This document shows positions 10,816-22,569 of a DNA stretch of 64,000 nt, piece after piece. This stretch comes from Lepus europaeus. Lineage: Eukaryota > Chordata > Mammalia > Lagomorpha > Leporidae. The notes under the pieces are model-generated. The model was given only the letters and a program-made list of their open reading frames with translations. It was not told the origin of the DNA and did not search any database. The DNA lies in the NCBI RefSeq assembly GCF_033115175.1, contig NC_084840.1:75407179-75471178 (forward strand), in the 5' to 3' direction. Position 1 is the stretch's first letter. Each line of letters starts with the position of its first letter. Position numbers and translations under genes: made by a program.

Positions 10816-11556
10816 TTCATCTAAAAAAGTGGAGCTTATTGGTTGATTTCATTTATTAATAGGGTTTTTGTTTATTTCTACCAATGACTGGAAATAGGTG
10901 GGACTCAAAACTATTTTCTTTCTGCTTCTCCAAATTCAAGTCTAAATCTGACCTTCCAAAGGCTGACATACCTGTGGATCAGTGTTTTTCAATCCAGTAC
11001 GAGTTGATCTGTTTGCACCAAAAATCTCATCCTCATTGTCAACTGGGATGTCCTGGAAGCCAGGTATGAGCACAGACAGTTGCCTATGAACTGGACCTCT
11101 TGGCACCACCAGGAGTGGAGTTAGTATAGACCCAAAGGATAAAAATGATCAGGGACATGCAGCAGACTGGAACATATTGTGCAGGCAGGTCAGAACTTTG
11201 TTTATGATTCACTGATAAGCCCTGAGACATCACAGATGTCTCAATATATCACAATGGCATCAATACTGGCACATCCCCCACATGACCTAGACTCATTTTA
11301 ATCTCAGAGATCTTAAAAATCCAAACACCTGAATAGTGGTAACTTAGGAAGACAATCCAGGGACTGCAGTGGTCATGTCACCTCAGTCCAAGAGCTTGCC
11401 ACTGGAATGACAGCATCTCAGACTCTCCAATGCCACCCTCCTATTCCCTAGGTCCTCCACAGAAAATCTGCCCTGCCTGGGCAACCTTAACACCATGTGA
11501 ACAACAGACCAGCTTTAGTGCCACTATAAACAACCCAGCTACCATGACTGGTTTTC

Positions 11557-11907
11557 TTTGTCTTTTCTTTTTTTTTTTTTTTTGTTTTTTTTTTGACAGG
11601 CAGAGTGGACAGTGAGAGAGAGAGAGAGAGAAAGGTCTTCCTTTTTGCCGTTGGTTCACCCTTCAGTGGCCGCTGCGGCCAGTGCATCTCGCTGATCCGA
11701 AGCCAGGAGCCAGGTGCTTCTCCTGGTCTCCCATGGGGTGCAGGGCCCAAGGACTTGGGCCATCCTCCTCTGTGTTCCCGGGCCACAGCAGAGAGCTGGC
11801 CTGGAAGAGGGGCAACCGGGACAGAATCCGGCGCCCCGACCGGGACTAGAACCTGGTGTGCCAGTGCCGCAGGTGGAGGATTAGCCTATTGAGCCACAGC
11901 GCCAGCC
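11557..11907 (-). mobile_element. Young CSINE with 15-bp TSD
   Basis: Perfect TSD CCATGACTGGTTTTC at 11542-11556 and 11908-11922. Poly-T tail, GACAGGCAGAGTGGACAG and head complement GAGCCACAGCGCCAGCCC. Confidence 0.93.
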
Positions 11908-12488
11908 CCATGACTGGTTTTCAAACACTCTGATTTGTTGGCCTCTGATACTGCTTGCACAAGGATACCTGCATAACCATGACTTGTGTCCCTCAGGATT
12001 GTGATTTCAAAATAACTCGAGTTCAATAGTGTGGGTCCCAGTGCAATGCTTATACAAAGTGCCCACAACCATTGCCACCATTCTTACATGCATGGTTCCC
12101 TAGAAGCTCCTTCATTCTGGATGACCCTACAAAATATGGAGATTTTTGTTGATGCCCACCCCTACCTCAGTGAGGTCCTCACTAACACCTTCTCTCTCTC
12201 TCTCTAGCACTAGGAAGTGTTCATCCCAACACAAAGGTCCAAAAATCCTGACTCTCAGTCCAGCACTAGGGAATACCTGTCTTAGCAACTTGATGTAACC
12301 TGATACCATTCCAGCTTAACCTTTTCCCCTGCCACCACTGTCCTCCCCTACTGCCCAATAGATACCACCAATTTACATATCCTGCTTGCTGAGATCACAA
12401 CCAGGAGATAGTTATGATTAAACAAAGACAGTGGGACTTGACACATCACCCTTTTTACCAAACCTGGCATCCATTCATCTATTCATCT

Positions 12489-12791
12489 TTTTTTTTTTAA
12501 GATTATGGCCGGCGCCGCGGCTCACTAGGCTAATCCTCCACCTTGCAGCGCCGGCACACCGGGTTCTAGTCCCGGTCGGGGCACCGATCCTGTCCCGGTT
12601 GCCCCTCTTCCAGGCCAGCTCTCTGCTGTGGCCAGGGAGTGCAGTGGAGGATGGCCCAAGTACTTGGGCCCTGCAGCCCATGGGAGACCAGGATAAGCAC
12701 CTGGCTCCTGCCATCGGATCAGCGCGGTGCGCCAGCCACAGCGCGTCAGCCATGGCGGCCATTGGAGGGTGAACCAATGGCAAAAGGAGGA

Positions 12792-12839
<48 letters not shown>

Positions 12840-13183
12840 TGTCCACTCTGCCTGTCAAAAAATAAAAAGAAATAAAAAAAAGATTTTATTTATTCGTCAG
12901 AGTTACAGACAGAGAGAGACAGAGAGACAGAGAGAAAGGTCTCCCTCTGCTGCTTCACTCCCCAAATGGCTGCAACGGCTGGAGCTGCGCCAATCCAAAG
13001 CCAGGAGCCAGGTGCTTCTTCCTGGTCTCTCATGTGGGTGCAGTGGGCCATCCCCCACTGCTATCCCAGGCCACAGTAGAGAGGTGGACTGGAAGAGGAG
13101 CAACCGGGACTAGAACCGAAGCCCATATGGGATGCTGGCGACACAGGCAGAGGATTAACCCAGTGTGCCATGGCACCAGCCCC
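12489..13183 (-). mobile_element. CSINE interrupted by a second, opposite CSINE
   Basis: The outer, minus-strand copy is flanked by a perfect 13-bp TSD, CATCTATTCATCT, at 12476-12488 and 13184-13196. Its poly-T/AAGATT tail is split by a plus-strand SINE. The remaining body is 12882-13183 and ends in the head complement GCCATGGCACCAGCCC. Confidence 0.9.
12506..12880 (+). mobile_element. Young CSINE nested in another CSINE
   Basis: Begins GGCCGGCGCCGCGGCTCACT, includes the RNA polymerase III B-box-like GGTTCTAGTCC, has (CT)n at 12798-12835 and ends in an A-rich tail. Short flanking duplicates AAGATTAT/AAGATTTT mark the target in the outer SINE's tail. Confidence 0.92.
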
Positions 13184-13737
13184 CATCTATTCATCTACCC
13201 AGCCACCATCTAGATCAATAATGGTATATACTGAGCTATGAACACCCTAGTCATATGCACCCCATTTCACCAGCTACTCCTCTCACTTCATCCTGGTGAC
13301 TGCTTAATGTTCACAAATAGTACTCACTAAGGGTAGTGGTCAAAAACCCTACTAGGGGACAGCACTAATTATACGTGTCCCATATCTAAGCCACCTCATC
13401 TGCCTGTTATTTCCTTGCAACTCATGACTCACTCCCTGTCACTTACATTCCCCCTTCCTCATGCATAAAAGATGGGGCTGTCAGGTTGTACTTTATGGTG
13501 GATACCTTGACTTCACTCCCTCGATATCCCATCTACACTGCAATGCCAATTTTCACAGATGTACTCTCAATCAGCTGCTTTCCTGGTACCAAAGGATTGC
13601 CTAGTCTCATTAAAGACACTCCTAGAGTTCCCACAGAGTCCTGCCAACACACCGTGAGCTGTGTTGGCAGTATATACTCCATGCATATTCCTTGCTATGG
13701 AAGACATTACCTGTTGCAAAGCAGGACTGAAGAAGCA

Positions 13738-13741
13738 GATG

Positions 13742-13789
<48 letters not shown>

Positions 13790-13995
13790 CCATCTACTAC
13801 TGTAGTCCCTCAATCCCCATAGTGAACAAAGTTTGGCCAAACTGAAACTGAGAGCTGGGAGGTCAATCCAAACCTGCCATATGAATGGCAGGGACCCAAG
13901 TACTTGAGCCATCATCACTGCTTCTTAGGGTCTGCGTTAGTAGGAAGCTGGAGTCAGGAAACAGCCAGGTACTAGACACTCCATGGTGGGACACA
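13738..13995 (-). mobile_element. Old CSINE with expanded (GA)n
   Basis: About 40 bp of GA repeats (13747-13786), then GATCTCCATCTACTAC, AGTACTTGAGCCATCATC and the remains of the head complement near GTGGGACACAGGACTC. Strongly diverged. Confidence 0.65.
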
Positions 13996-14278
13996 GGACT
14001 CAAACCTTCAGTCTCTCTCCTGCCTTGTGTCTGACCTCACCATATCTCAGGCAGCATAAGTTCGTGACACTGGAAACAGCCTTAGTTTCTCTTTTATGGC
14101 AAAATAAAAGACAAGTGATACTGAGAGGGCTGAATAATAGGAAAGAGGGAAGCTTTAGTACCTCAGATTCAAACCAGGCCACTGAGGTAAAAATATTCAC
14201 CACCAGCAGGTATTCCAATCTTCTTATGCAGTGCAATCAAGTGTGGGGAGAAGATAGTACTTCAGTTAAAACACTATG

Positions 14279-14612
14279 GGCCAGCACCGTGGCTCAACAG
14301 GCTAATCCTCCGCCTTGCAGCGCCAGCACACCAGGTTCTAGTCCCAGTTGAGGCGCCGGATTCTGTCCCAGTTGCCCCTCTTCCAGGCCAGCTCTCTGCT
14401 ATGGCCCTGGAGTGCAGAGGAGGATGGTCCAAGTGCTTGGGCCCTGCACCCCATGGGAGACCAGGAGAAGCACCTGGCTCCTGGCTTCGGATCAGCGAGA
14501 TGCACTGGCCGCAGCGGCCATTGGAGGGTGAACCAACGGCAAAAAGGAAGACCTTTCTCTCTGTCTCTCTCTCACTATCCACTCTGCCTGTAAAAACAAA
14601 CAAACAAACAAA
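14279..14612 (+). mobile_element. Young CSINE with 11-bp TSD
   Basis: TSD AAAACACTATG at 14268-14278 and 14613-14623. Head GGCCAGCACCGTGGCTCAAC, B box GGTTCTAGTCC, tail (CAAA)n. Confidence 0.93.
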
Positions 14613-14794
14613 AAAACACTATGAATCATTGTGCCTGTGACCTTATCTGTGCTTCAGCCTAACCAGCAAAACCTGGCCATACTCAGGAGAGTGTTGCATT
14701 TTAAGGAAGTCTAGGAACTACCACCCCAGCAACTTTTTCTTGGCAAAGTAACTACTTGAAAAACAAAGCTTGAATACTTTAAATCCAACTGTTG

Positions 14795-14856
14795 CTCATC
14801 TGGGATGCCAGGATCACAGATGGTGGCTTTACCCATTATTCCATGGCACCAGCCCC
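14795..14856 (-). repeat. CSINE head fragment
   Basis: TCTGGGATGCCAGGATCACA, then CCATGGCACCAGCCCC, the complement of a C-repeat head only. Confidence 0.6.
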
Positions 14857-15118
14857 TCTGCTTAACATTTTTAAGTTCCAACCTATCAAAGTGCAGCACT
14901 TCTGAGGATTCAGTCACCTTTAACAGTATCTTGAGCTATACCCCCTCCCAGTTCCTCAGTGTGGTCAATCCAGAATTTACCTAATTTTCCATAGCTCAGC
15001 TTGAAGCAGCCTGGTTGATGGGCTCACTGACCCTCATAATTGGCTGTGCAAATATGAGTAATCACATGGAAATTTGACTACTTGCTCTAAATCCCCTCAA
15101 TGAAACTCCTCATAAGCA

Positions 15119-15412
15119 GGGCTGGCATTGTGGCTGCCTGCATCACCAGCATCCCATCTGGGTACCAGTTTGTGTCTGGCTGCTCCACTTCTGATCCAGC
15201 TCCCTGCTAACAGCCTGGGAAAAGCAGAAGAAGATGGATCAAGTGCTTTGGCCCATATACCCATGTGGAAGTCCTGGATGAACCTCTGGTTCCTGGCTTA
15301 GGTCTGTTGCAGTCATCTGGGGAGTGAACCAACAAATGAAACATCTTTTCTGTCTCTCACAATCTCTCTGTAACTCTGACTTTCAAAATAAATAAATCAA
15401 AAAAAAAAATAA
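15119..15412 (+). mobile_element. CSINE, intermediate age
   Basis: Head GGGCTGGCATTGTGGCTGCC, core CCTGGGAAAAGCAGAAGAAG, tail AATAAATAAATC plus A-run. Diverged flanking duplicates AACTCCTCATAAG and AACCTCCTTATAGG are visible. Confidence 0.85.
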
Positions 15413-15608
15413 CCTCCTTATAGGAAACCCACTTGTATAACACTCCAGACCCAGGATCCAGGTAAAAGTGGTGTTCAGTTCCCTCCTTCTCTGTCTCTCT
15501 CTGTATTTGCACTTTTGATTGTTGTGTGTGTGGCCTCCAGGCATGGCATGTAAGGCTTGCAAGCAATTTGTGTGTGTCTCTTCTAACCATCTTAAAGATT
15601 CTAAATCA

Positions 15609-15950
15609 GGCCGGCGCCGCGGCTCAATAGGCTAATCCTCCGCCTAGCGGCGCCGGCACACCGGGTTCTAGTCCCGGTCGGGGCACCGATCCTGTCCCGG
15701 TTGCCCCTCTTCCAGGCCAGCTCTCTGCTGTGGCCAGGGAGTGCAGTGGAGGATGGCCCAAGCCCTTGGGCCCTGCACCCCATGGGAGACCAGGATAAAC
15801 ACCTGGCTCCTGCCATCGGATCAGCGCGGTGCACCGGCCGCAGCGCGCTACCGCGGCGGCCATTGGAGGGTGAACCAACGGCAAAAAGGAAGACCTTTCT
15901 CTCTGTCTCTGTCTCTCACTGTCCACTCTGCCTGTCAAAAAAAAAAAAAA
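15609..15950 (+). mobile_element. Very young CSINE with perfect 15-bp TSD
   Basis: TSD AAAGATTCTAAATCA at 15594-15608 and 15951-15965. The head GGCCGGCGCCGCGGCTCAAT with A-box-like TGGCTCA-type spacing and the B box GGTTCTAGTCC are intact, and the tail is an uninterrupted A17 run. The CpGs are largely preserved, which points to recent insertion. Confidence 0.95.
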
Positions 15951-15965
15951 AAAGATTCTAAATCA

Positions 15966-17312
15966 AAGCATTATGAAACGTGGTTGGTTCTATGACTTCA
16001 ACTGCAGCATAGAAGAGCGGTTCAAAAATACAAGTTTGGTTGTCAATCAATATCAAACTAGCTTTCAAGTTTCACAATGGAAGATTGAAAGGTGGATCAG
16101 AATATAAAAACCTTTCAGTGTCTACTGGGCAATGAGCCTGCTTTTATTCCTGTGAAGTTCAACATTTTCCTATTTGTGTTTGTATATACCCTAGATATCC
16201 ACTAAAAGGTAAGCACTAAAATTTTTACATGTAGGAAATGATCATCTGTTGTGAAAAATTCTCATGTCGATATGGAATCATTCTCAGTTACTCAGATGTA
16301 AAATATAGTACATTTTTTTTTGGTCTTTTAAGTGATTATATTAAGTACTTTGTCATAGGCTCTGTATAATTTGTACTACCTTATGAATATAATTTCTTTA
16401 CATTTAAAGAAATGAATTATAATGAATACAAAACTTAAAATAAATGCATAACTGCAATCACATGCATGTCTGTTATGGGAACATATTTTTTTTGCTTGGG
16501 TCTCCTAGGCCTTCTCTCTTCTACTTCACTCTTTATAGCAACCCTTCACAATAAACCTTGCTAAAAATTTAATATGCATTTTAGAGGTTTTCTCTCTGCT
16601 CATATACAAGATATGAGAGTATGCTCTTATCCTTAGTCTTGCAGTATTAGATCACATGAGCATTAACATTTTAGTCAGGTCGAGTGGCTATAAAGTAGGA
16701 ACTGTTGCTTTAGTTTGCTTTCCCCTAACTACCAGCACAGCTAAGCATCTTTTACCTTACTTAGGGTCACTTGGATCTATTCTGGGAGAAATCTCCTTAT
16801 AACTTTATTCAATTTTTAATAAATTATTTTCTTTTTCTTACCAATTGTAAGGTGCTCACTTAAGTTATAAACAACAGATTTCTTTTATCTAGGTTTACTT
16901 TCTTTCCAACTTTGTTGTTTGCTTTTTAAATGTTAATAGAAAACTTTGCCACTTTTCATTTTTATATAATTATATATATTTGCCTCTTCTTTCATAAAAT
17001 TTAATTCTTTTTCGGTTATCTAATGTGTTTTTTTTACCTAAGATTGTGCCTGGGAGTCTCCTGTATTTTTTTCCATTTCTTTTTATACTTCATATTATTT
17101 ACATATCTGGAACATATTTATATATACAATGTCAGAGACAGAAGTTCAATCCTATTTTCTCTGAGATGGATAAACATTTTTCTAGCATTACTTATCAACT
17201 ACTTTTATTCCCACTGAATTTGTAGTACCCTTTGAGTTGCATCTTCTCATATAAATAAAAGCTAATTCTGAATTTCCTATTTGTTGAACTGTTTCTGTGT
17301 AACTTGGATTTT
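15966..17312. other. AT-rich unique DNA, no feature seen
   Basis: No exon-like ORF, no clear repeat boundary. Long T- and A-rich stretches only. Confidence 0.5.
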
Positions 17313-17612
17313 CAAAAACATATTTATTTATTTGAATGTCAGAGTTACAGAGAAGGAGAGTCAGAGAAAGAGAGAATCTTTCATCCACTCTCTCATTCCC
17401 TGAATGGTTGCAATGGTTAGGGCTAAGCAAGGAGGAAATCAGGAGCCAGGAGCTTCTTCTGAGTCTCTCACGTGGAGTCAGGAGCCCAAGCACTTGAGCC
17501 ATCTTCTGCTCCTTTCCCAGGCACATCAGCAGGGAGCTGGAAAGGAAATGGAGCAGCCAGGGTCCTAGCACTGCAGGTGGCAACTTTACCCATTATGCCA
17601 CAGCTCTGGCCC
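17313..17612 (-). mobile_element. CSINE, old copy
   Basis: ATATTTATTTATTTGAATGTCAGAGTTACAGAG, TCCCTGAATGGTTGC, and head complement CCACAGCTCTGGCCC. Confidence 0.85.
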
Positions 17613-19164
17613 TGAGTGTTGGATTTTGAAAGCATAGTTTTTGTTTATAAACTGATATTTCACTGGTGACTCAGTAAATATTGATTGAGTGAATAATATA
17701 ATAGAAGTAAAAAGAGGTAAAAGTGAAGTAGGAGACATAGGCAGTAAGTTCTAACAATAAATATTGATAATGTGAGTCAATGATAAGTATTCATTGGCTT
17801 AGAATTTTATATCTGAAAATAATCATTTTATATATGGAAAGAATTAAACTCTTTTGCTAAAATAGTTGCTGACCTCATTGAGGTGACTTTACCTTACAAT
17901 TGCCATATCCATTTCTAGGCCTTATCTATGATTTTCCCTTAAGAAAGTCATATATATATATACATATATATATATATGATTTATGAATACATGAAAGAAA
18001 TTAAATGATCATTTTTATTATCTTTGTCACGATTACCTTAATATATCTATTAACTTTAAATAGTAACTAGACTGGGCATTGTCTGAAATGAGACAAAATT
18101 CATTTTTCCTCTGCCCCCCAAGAGTTCAAAACACTAACACAAATATTTTGTCACGTCAGCTAGTAAAATGACTACATACAAAAATACAATGCAGCAGTTT
18201 ATTTGTGTGTGTGTCAATGTTCATGTAGATGTATTTATTTTCCAAATGTGTTTATGACAGTCTGATGCATTAGTGGATAATTATAAGACTAGTTGAGTTT
18301 ATGCCTATTTCTAAGAGAAAATTATCTTAATTTTCATGCCTGTGTCAGTTTAACAGAAACTTCAATCAGAAAAAATATGCATTAACCCAAACTTGTCCTT
18401 TGTCTTTTAGATTTTTTTTCTCATGAAAATTCTCCAAATTTTGATGACCATTGAGAGCAAATGCTGTGGTTGTCCCAGGATTCTTTGATTTGATTGAATA
18501 ATAGAGAAGACCTGAGTAATAAAAAAACATATCTGGTTTATTGCATGTCACTTAGAATGCTCAGTCACAAGTTGATCCAAATCTCTGCACCAGGGAATAA
18601 AAGTCTTGCAACTCAGAAAATAAAGACACATTCTAAACAACCTAAACTGCTACAGCTTTGGTGTTTGCTTCTCCTCCTCCCCATGTATTTCACTGAGAAT
18701 GTAATGCTGAGGTACCTGCAAGTGATCACAAGAGACACTAATTTATTGAAAATTGTTAATCTTTGGTTTGGCAGCAAATTGTCAAAGCCTAGATATTTCC
18801 TGTAAGTTTTGTTTTTCTTCTGTATTTTTGTTTTTCCATTGCTTTTTCCATAATGCACATATATTAGACTTTTTAAGTGAATTTGAAATTTCATTAATAC
18901 ATAGTACCCCAAATGTCCAGATGTCAATCAAAAATTATTTTTTATAAACATGAGCAAAGAAAATCTTGGATGAAAAGACAAGCAACAGATATTCATACAC
19001 AGATAACCAATGTTATAATTATCTTCCCAACATTTTAAGGCAACCATCAAAAAAATTTAACAAGAAATTAAAAATACATTTTCAACAGGTGAAAGTAAGT
19101 TTTTAAAAAGAGGGAGAAATCCTCAACAGAAGAAATGCAATGTGGGCACTAGTGGAGTCTGATT
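17613..19164. other. AT-rich unique DNA
   Basis: Contains an AT/TA dinucleotide run at 17950-17978 but no gene or dated repeat that I can support. Confidence 0.45.
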
Positions 19165-19173
19165 CCTCTTTAG

Positions 19174-19505
19174 GTTTTTTTTTTTTTTTTTTGGACAGGC
19201 AGAGTTAGACAGTGAGAGAGAGACAGAGAGAAAGGTCTTCCTTCCATTGGTTCACTCCCCTAATGGCTGCCAAGGCCAGTGCACTGCGCCAATCCGAAGC
19301 CAGGAGCCAGGGGCTTCCTCCTGGTCTCCCAAGCGGGTGCAGGAGCCCAAGCACTTGGGCCATCCTCCACTGCACTCCCAGGCCACAGCAGAGAGCTGGC
19401 CTGGAAGAGGAGCAACTGGGACAGAACCAGCACCCCAAATGGGACTAGAACCTGGAGTGCCGGTGCCGCAGGCGGAGGATTAGCCTAGTGAGCCACGGTG
19501 CCGGC
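19174..19505 (-). mobile_element. CSINE with 9-bp TSD next to a retroviral fragment
   Basis: TSD CCTCTTTAG at 19165-19173 and 19506-19514. Poly-T, GGACAGGCAGAGTTAGACAG, head complement GAGCCACGGTGCCGGC. Confidence 0.92.
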
Positions 19506-19514
19506 CCTCTTTAG

Positions 19515-19975
19515 TTCTAAGCAGTCTTGACCACATGGCTCCAGTTGCTCAGGGCCTGCTTTGGGACTCTGGGTAGCTTTGCCTCCAGTGGCCATTACAC
19601 TGGCACATAAGGGGCAAGACCCAATGGGCTTCCTTCTTCCCCACATGTAAGAACACTCCTTTTCCCAATAGCCTTGAGGTTTACAATGGGAACACTGTAT
19701 AGGAGGATGATGGCTCTTACCTGACTTGCCCACGTCCTGTCCCTCTGAACATTTCTTGGCCTAGGTGTCCCCAGGATAGCAGTGAAGATACGACCAGTGC
19801 AAGAAGTCTGGACTTGTGTCTGTCTCCCTGAGTCCAATTTTTCTTCTCAGTCTTGTCTCTGTTATTAAAGGCTCCAAAGGCTATAATTACAAGGACCAGC
19901 AGGCAGCTTTCATGGTTTCCTCCTAATATCAGAAGCTGACTGGCTTTGAGTGAGTGCCCCGTAGTACTTTTCAAG
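19515..19975 (-). pseudogene. Degraded gammaretrovirus-like (ERV class I) gag fragment
   Basis: On the minus strand, in broken frames, the order expected of capsid C-terminus then nucleocapsid can be read. First comes a segment with FNNRDKTEKK followed by SRLLALVV (about 19850-19800), a pattern like the end of gammaretroviral capsid. Then, at about 19690-19650, comes a zinc-knuckle relic C-x2-C-x4-Y-x4-C (CSHCKPQGYWEKEC), in which Tyr replaces the usual His. A further CPLC follows. Frame changes and the lost zinc ligand show it is inactive. No protease, pol or env is seen. A CSINE sits at its lower end and another (20020-20355) beyond its upper end. Family assignment rests on motif order, not on a search. 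Confidence 0.55.
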
Positions 19976-20019
19976 CCTGAGACTTGGGGTCTATGTTGGT
20001 TTATTTTCTAAGTGTTTTT

Positions 20020-20355
20020 TCTAAGGATTGATTATTTTGAAGGCAGAGTTAAAGAAAGAAAAAGACACAGGGAAAGAGAAAGTTACAAAGAGGGAGAGAT
20101 CTTTTTTGCTGGTTTATACCCTCAATGGCCACAATAGCCAATGCTGGGCCAGACTGAAGCAGGAGCCTGGAACTCCATCTGGGTCTCCCATAAGGATGGC
20201 AAGGGCTGAAGCACTCGAGTCATCTTATGCTGCTTTCCTAGGCAAACTAGCAGAGCCAGATCATATGATGTGCAGCCAAGACTTGAATCAGTGCTCACAT
20301 GGGATGCCAGAATTGTAGGCAGCAACAATTCACTGTATCACAATGCTGGTCCTGA
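20020..20355 (-). mobile_element. CSINE, old copy
   Basis: GATTATTTTGAAGGCAGAGTTAAAG, CCCTCAATGGCCACAATAGCC, head complement CACAATGCTGGTCCTG. Similar flanks TGGTTTATTTTCTAAG and TGGCTTATTTTCTAAAG suggest a diverged TSD. Confidence 0.82.
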
Positions 20356-20442
20356 TTTTGGCTTATTTTCTAAAGGCTTCAATCCATTGTCCCTAGAAGA
20401 GAGCTGGATTTTCCTTAAGGTCCTGAGTTTATCCCAGTGTAC

Positions 20443-20468
20443 TGTTTTTTTTTTTTTTTTTTTTTTTT
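20443..20468. repeat. Poly-T tract
   Basis: A run of about 25 T followed shortly by another T-run. It may be the tail of an unidentified minus-strand retroposed sequence (20470-20860), which I cannot name. Confidence 0.5.
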
Positions 20469-21239
20469 ACATTTTTTTTCATTCCTTTAAGAGCCATATT
20501 ATAAGGTAATTCCTTTTTTCCAGATTAGCTTCAATTTGGATCAGTTGTGGAAATAGCCACATATCCCACCTGAAACACCTCATGACAGGCTAGTGCTGGA
20601 GCTATGGAGAAAAAGCTCTAAGCTAAGCTACATCCCCCAAAGCATATTGTCACTTGCAGAGTTACTAACAGAAGAGAGTTTCTCTTTTCTGTGGTCTTCT
20701 CCATCACTTGCCTGCACTCTCTGTTCACAGAATCTAATAAGAAAAGAGCAGGCAAGAGAGCCTAGGAAATACAACCTGCAAACACCCAACCCTAGTATCA
20801 GGGCAGAGATGAACAGACACAAAATTGAAAAATAATAGGAAAGTAAGAACAAAGTTCTAACTGCAACTCAAGTAGACCATCATAGATAAATACACATTAT
20901 TTATTTACAGTAGTTCTAAATGAGGGGATTAGGAATTGGATATTCCATAGTTACATAGTAAAAGCAATTGATTAATTTTGTTGACTTTCAGGTCAAATAT
21001 TAAATAAAAAATGGACAGACAAAAAAAATCACCAGTACTTTATCTGTAAAGTAAGTGATTTACAGTTGATTTCAATGTCTCTTGGAGGTCAAAGTTTTTA
21101 AGTCATGTTCCTGGGTCTATTAACAGATAATATAAGCTCCACAGAACTTGGAAAAATTGAGAATATTATACAAACATAAGGCTAAAACTGCATAACATAG
21201 CTAAAATGGCTTCTGAGGATTTTTTTTTCCATTTAAAAT

Positions 21240-21318
21240 TTAAGTTGCAAGACTGGAACCAGTGCCCGTATGGAACATGTAGATGGTGGTGTCACTTCTA
21301 TGCCACAACCTGGCCCTG
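21240..21318 (-). repeat. CSINE head fragment
   Basis: GACTGGAACCAGTGCCCGTATGG, then CCACAACCTGGCCC. The rest of the element is missing. Confidence 0.6.
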
Positions 21319-21696
21319 TCTTTAATTCCTACGCTAGATAAGTTGGTCTTGATTTTTATGGATGCATATACTATTAATGCATTCACAACTGCTACTGATT
21401 GACTTTTCATTCTTTTCCTACTTGGGAGGTTTACTATACAGGATTCGTTGTTAAGTGTGTATCAGAAATATTAAATTTGTAGGACAAATAAACATAATAG
21501 TGTCATTTTGTCATACAATTGCTTTTACTTTACGTTTTACTTGGGAGATTTTCTACACAGACTTTGCTTATAAATTGTATTAACTACTATACACTATTAA
21601 ATTTGTGGGACAAATACATAACATTGGTTTATAATAAAATCACCTGCAATTCATGTTTTCTATTTTAATTTTACCAGTTACAGCTTGTGACCTCAA

Positions 21697-22034
21697 TGGG
21701 CAGTTAATATTCACACTGTTGAGGAGGGAGTTTGAGGCAGAGATTAAGGTACCACGTGGGCATCTTCACACCGCATTGCAGTGCTTGGGTGTGAGTCTCT
21801 TCTGTGCACTCGATTCCAGCTGCCTGCTACTGTGCAGGAAGCAGCAGATTATCTCTCAAGTAGTTGCATCCCTGCCACCTATGTGGGAGACCTGGATTGA
21901 AGTCTCAACTCTGGGCATTGGCTTAGTCCAGCCTCAGTTATTGTGGACACTGGAAAGGGCACCAGCACATGGGAGATATCTCTTTCTGTCTCTGTTTCTC
22001 CACCTTTCAAATAAATAAAAAATTTTAAAAATTT
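21697..22034 (+). mobile_element. CSINE, old copy
   Basis: Diverged core GTGGGAGACCTGGATTGAAG, CTGTCTCTGTTTCTCC and tail CAAATAAATAAAAAATT. Confidence 0.7.
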
Positions 22035-22039
22035 ACATT

Positions 22040-22384
22040 GGGAGCTGGCATTATGGTACGGTGGAGTTAAGCTGCCGCTTGAGATGCCAGCATCCCATAT
22101 TGGAGTGGTGGTTCCAGTCCCTGCTGCTCTGCTTCTGATCCATTTCTGCTAACGCACCTGGGAAAGCAGTGGAAGATGGTCCAAGTACTCAGTCATCTGC
22201 CACCCATATGAGACCCAGATGGAGTTCCTGGCTCCTGGCTTTGTCCCAGCCCAGCCCTGGCTGTTGTGGCCAATTGAAGATTTAACCAGTGGATGAAGAT
22301 CAATCAATCAAACTCTCTCTCTCTTCCCTCTCTCTCTCCCATTCTAGTACTCTTTCAAATAATAAAATAAATCTTTAAAAAGTG
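22040..22384 (+). mobile_element. CSINE
   Basis: Head GGAGCTGGCATTATGGTACG, core CCTGGGAAAGCAGTGGAAG, (CT)n and tail AATAAAATAAATCTTTAAAA. It follows the previous SINE head-to-tail. Confidence 0.85.
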
Positions 22385-22569
22385 CATTTTACATTTCTTC
22401 AGTGAATATTTAAATATCACATTACTATATTTTTTCTTATTTAGTTACAGTATTATTTATTACTTTTTCAAATCCTCATGCTTCTTTTTCAGGAGCTGAC
22501 AACTTTTTTTCCATTCTGTTTTGGTAAAATTGACAACAGAGAAGAATTATCACTTTCAAAATGAGAGTA

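Larger units (their letters stand above)
10816..15600. other. Block between the AKR1C gene and 15.6 kb, unassigned apart from SINEs
   Basis: Apart from the SINEs listed separately, this DNA is less AT-rich than its surroundings and has no long ORF. Pieces such as 13430-13560 (ATAAAAG, then pyrimidine-rich runs) and 14930-15560 look like degraded LTR-retrotransposon sequence, but I cannot name a family or find pol motifs. Confidence 0.3.

Noticed and set aside
10371..11069. Possible start of another AKR1C paralogue downstream of the gene
   Set aside because: None of the short ORFs here resembles any AKR1C exon and there are no paired splice sites.
15609..15690. tRNA gene suggested by A-box- and B-box-like sequences
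   Set aside because: The boxes belong to the tRNA-derived head of a CSINE. No cloverleaf with acceptor stem can be closed and the sequence continues into the SINE body.
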